Both the position numbers and the translations under genes were made by a program. From positions 9,451,762 through 9,515,761 of the forward strand of contig CM039183.1 in the NCBI GenBank assembly GCA_008360975.2: a DNA stretch of 64,000 bases, given 5' to 3'. Under the pieces are notes generated by a model that searched no databases, had not been told where the DNA came from, and saw only the letters and a program-made list of their open reading frames with translations. Origin of the DNA: Lichenostomus cassidix (taxonomy: Eukaryota > Chordata > Aves > Passeriformes > Meliphagidae). Positions 61,666 to 64,000 of the stretch are shown here, piece after piece; the stretch's first letter is position 1; each line of letters starts with the position of its first letter.

Positions 61666-62199
61666 CTATTACTTCGCCTCCTGGTGGCTGTTCTCTTTTT
61701 TCAGCTCAGTGTCAGAAACGCAGAGTGAAGCTTGTGCTGACCCGGCAGGACAGAAGCAGAAGCCTGAGGGAACAGGAAATAGGGTAATTTAGCTCTCAGT
61801 GCTCTTTGACCTTCACACAGTGTACAAAAATGTGATTTACAAATCGTGAGGGTGCAGAGAAGATCCCGTAAAAGCAGTGAAATACTTTGTTGTAAAACAA
61901 CAGAGAAATTAGATCTTCCCCTCTCCCTCCCCCCATATCTGGCAGTAGCCATTAAGTTCCAGAGGCCCAAAGTGTCCCTCACTGTGTGGTGCTGCTCCAT
62001 GAAGAATAATTTGCCATTCCACCAGTGTTTAATTGATGGTCATTGGCTATGACCGTTAAGCATCCTGTTGTAAATAATACAGTGGGAGAAGGTAAAACAA
62101 TAATTACCTTCTCTTTTACATCTGCCTTATCAATGATTTGAATGGTGTATGAAATAGACATGTAAACTCCCCACACAGCAACATGAGCCCCACTGTTGT

Positions 62200-62880
62200 C
62201 CAAAAAAACCAAATTCTTTACCTAGTGCAACAAGCCAATAATTGCACACTAGAGAGAGACATAAATTATTTGTTTCAGAGTTTCACAAGCCTGGGTGCTC
62301 AGTGATATTCCACAAATCAAGCACACCAACTATCAAAACTTTTTACTGTCTGTATATTTTAGCAAACAAAGCAATTAGTGTTCATTGGCTACAAGTTACT
62401 TAGTTCTCTTGTTAATTAATATTCCACTATTGTTTAATGATTCTCTCGCTTTTCATGCTAATTATTCTCTCTCTTCTCATGCTCAGGCCTTCTCTCTCCA
62501 TCTGAGGTGGGTCTCTGTCGGTGGTTTGATCTGTCCCTGCCGGAATTACCTTCTACCCAGTCGGAGCTGATTCAGCACAGGCACTGAGTTGTCTTTATTT
62601 GTTTCTTCCTTATCTTGGGACTTCTGCTAAATGTCCTTGGGGCCTATAAATCCTGCATTCTTTGTGTCCACTGTCAGTGGTATATCCTTTTTCCCAAGCT
62701 TAGTTAACCTCCCCCTGGTTCTGAGATCATTGAAGCATGTCCAGCCCTAAACCTAAATGAGTCAATTCTACCCACAAGTAATTTGTTTTTCTAACACCTG
62801 GATATCACTTAGAGCTTATTAGCTGCTCTCTGTTTAACGGATTAAATCTCCCTTCTTATTGGTTAGGCTTGAAAGTATAC
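62200..62880. repeat. Possible old LTR-like or other dispersed repeat
   Basis: The stretch has a composition and wording unlike the surrounding unique DNA: a CT-rich middle with an imperfect 24-base-period repeat (62440-62459 and 62464-62484), a CpG-bearing segment near 62515-62570, and on the minus strand an AATAAA at about 62595-62600 upstream of a GC-richer segment, in the order expected of an avian LTR. I saw no clear TG/CA ends or target-site duplication and no coding remnant. This is a pattern-based suspicion only. Confidence 0.25.
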
Positions 62881-64000
62881 AAAGATCAAGCATTAAAGAA
62901 CATCCTTTCTTAAGAAAATTTTACATATTCCACATTTTGCACCACTAGCACCCTAAAGAAAAACAAAATAGTAAAGCTGTTCTTGTGCAAAAGCCCAAAG
63001 TCACAGTGCACTTATGTACCTCAGAAAAAGATCCAGAAAGATAAACAGTGTCAATAAGTAGGTTCTGGATTAGAAGGAAATTTGTGAAGTAAAATTTCCA
63101 GATGATTTGAAGGAGTGACTTGTATCCTAAGCTACAAAGAAAGGCAGAAAATACCTCCAAATAGTCCCTGCCAGTCTGACGAGGGGAAAATTTCTTTCCT
63201 GGTGGCATTCAGAAGTTTCCAGGACCAGAAGCATTAATCAGTATGCAGTTGTGAGTCCATAAAATTCACTTAACTTGAGTGCAAGATCAGATGAGAGGTA
63301 AGTGTTCCACATGAAAAAAATGAAGGTTATATTCACTTAGGCATAGTGTGAATGATTGACAAGATGTGTGGGATTTCTTTAGTCGTTCCTGCATAAGCCT
63401 TGCTTGTTGAAGGAGATTACATTTGCTTATGAAGGCAGACTGACTCTATAATAGCATTAGCCATATCATGTATTAGCTCTGTGAAATGAAATTCATGGGT
63501 TACAACACTGATTTCAAGGTTGTATTTTTAACATATGAAAGTTTCCTCTACAGAATTGCATGAATTGTAAACACTGTGTCTTATTTGCAGATGATTCTAG
63601 CATGGTGTTCTGTCTGTTTTCAAACAAATGGTGAGGTGTTTTTAAAGCATATACTCTCAAGCCATTTATTTTCCTACAGCATGGTGAGATAAAGTTTTAA
63701 TTTTGATACATTCATCTTGACATGAAGCCCTTCGGGATCATGCAATAGAGGTTTTAAATCGAGCTGGACTAGCCTTGGTATCTCTGAGGCTGAGCCTTGA
63801 CTTTTTGGCTGCAGCAAAATGGCTTTATCAGTCACTACTGCCGAGTCTTGAACTGTCAGGAGAGGGCGCAGCCTTCCCAGAAGTCTCAGCTGGAAAAAGG
63901 TACTGTGGTATGTCAGGGTAATTCAGAAAGGTTCTCCCAAAACTCTGCATGCTCTGGAGGCTCAGACTCTCCTCCTGGATTGGGAATTGATGACAGCAGA

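Larger units (their letters stand above)
61371..64000. other. Intergenic DNA upstream of AFTPH, no gene supported
   Basis: No convincing exon, RNA gene or intact element is seen. Open frames are short and without recognisable similarity. It contains a small 20-bp-period duplication and a region at about 62200-62880 that may be an old dispersed repeat. The final 300 bases (from about 63700) are more GC-rich and include several CpG, but the window ends before their nature is clear. In other amniotes the next gene in this direction is LGALSL, which is not reached here. Confidence 0.5.

Noticed and set aside
1..64000. Search for CRISPR arrays, operons, insertion sequences, tRNA or rRNA genes
   Set aside because: None were found. 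The window has intron-bearing gene structure and CpG islands of a vertebrate, and no array of regularly spaced repeats or cloverleaf-type gene was recognised by eye. Small hairpin RNAs cannot be excluded without folding software.

Overview
The window is vertebrate nuclear DNA, most probably from a bird. It holds one recognisable protein-coding gene, AFTPH (aftiphilin), complete on the minus strand. The reasons for calling it a bird are aftiphilin residues that are clearly amniote-like, a degraded CR1 LINE 3' end (the dominant avian retrotransposon), few other interspersed repeats, and compact introns. I cannot name the species.

Layout. Positions 1 to about 975 look like the tail of a 3' UTR on the plus strand, ending in two AATAAA signals. 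By synteny with amniote genomes, where SERTAD2 and AFTPH lie tail to tail, this is probably SERTAD2, but none of its coding sequence is in the window. Positions 1.0-18.9 kb are intergenic. This stretch is GC-richer than the rest and contains an orphan CpG island at about 1.54-1.89 kb, pyrimidine-rich tracts and a few motif clusters, but no convincing coding exon. Positions 18.9-60.7 kb are AFTPH. Ten exons could be placed by hand from splice sites, reading phase and protein similarity: a 5' exon in a CpG-island promoter, a large 1.79 kb exon 2, and eight short exons down to a stop at 20017. The coding parts join in phase at every junction into an 876-residue protein (2631 nt including the stop). 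The 3' UTR runs to an AATAAA at 18961-18966. Positions 60.8-64.0 kb are upstream intergenic DNA with a CR1 fragment, a short 20-bp-period duplication and a possible old LTR-like or other dispersed repeat.

Function. Aftiphilin is a clathrin-coat accessory protein that works with AP-1, gamma-synergin and p200/HEATR5B at the trans-Golgi network and endosomes. The predicted protein has the expected series of acidic phenylalanine motifs (FGEF, FGDF, FADF), two Trp-x-x-Phe motifs, and a conserved C-terminal region.

Most worth checking: (1) the first exon is open in frame across the exon 1/exon 2 junction into the aftiphilin reading frame, which would allow an N-terminally extended isoform; (2) a second frame holds a well-placed upstream ORF whose stop overlaps an AUG in a UAAUG arrangement; (3) exon 8 is a phase-symmetric 84-nt exon with weak splice sites on both sides, so a strong candidate for regulated skipping; (4) the orphan CpG island is followed by a good splice donor. 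I found no evidence for a novel multi-gene system, mobile operon, CRISPR array or similar; the window is an ordinary vertebrate locus.
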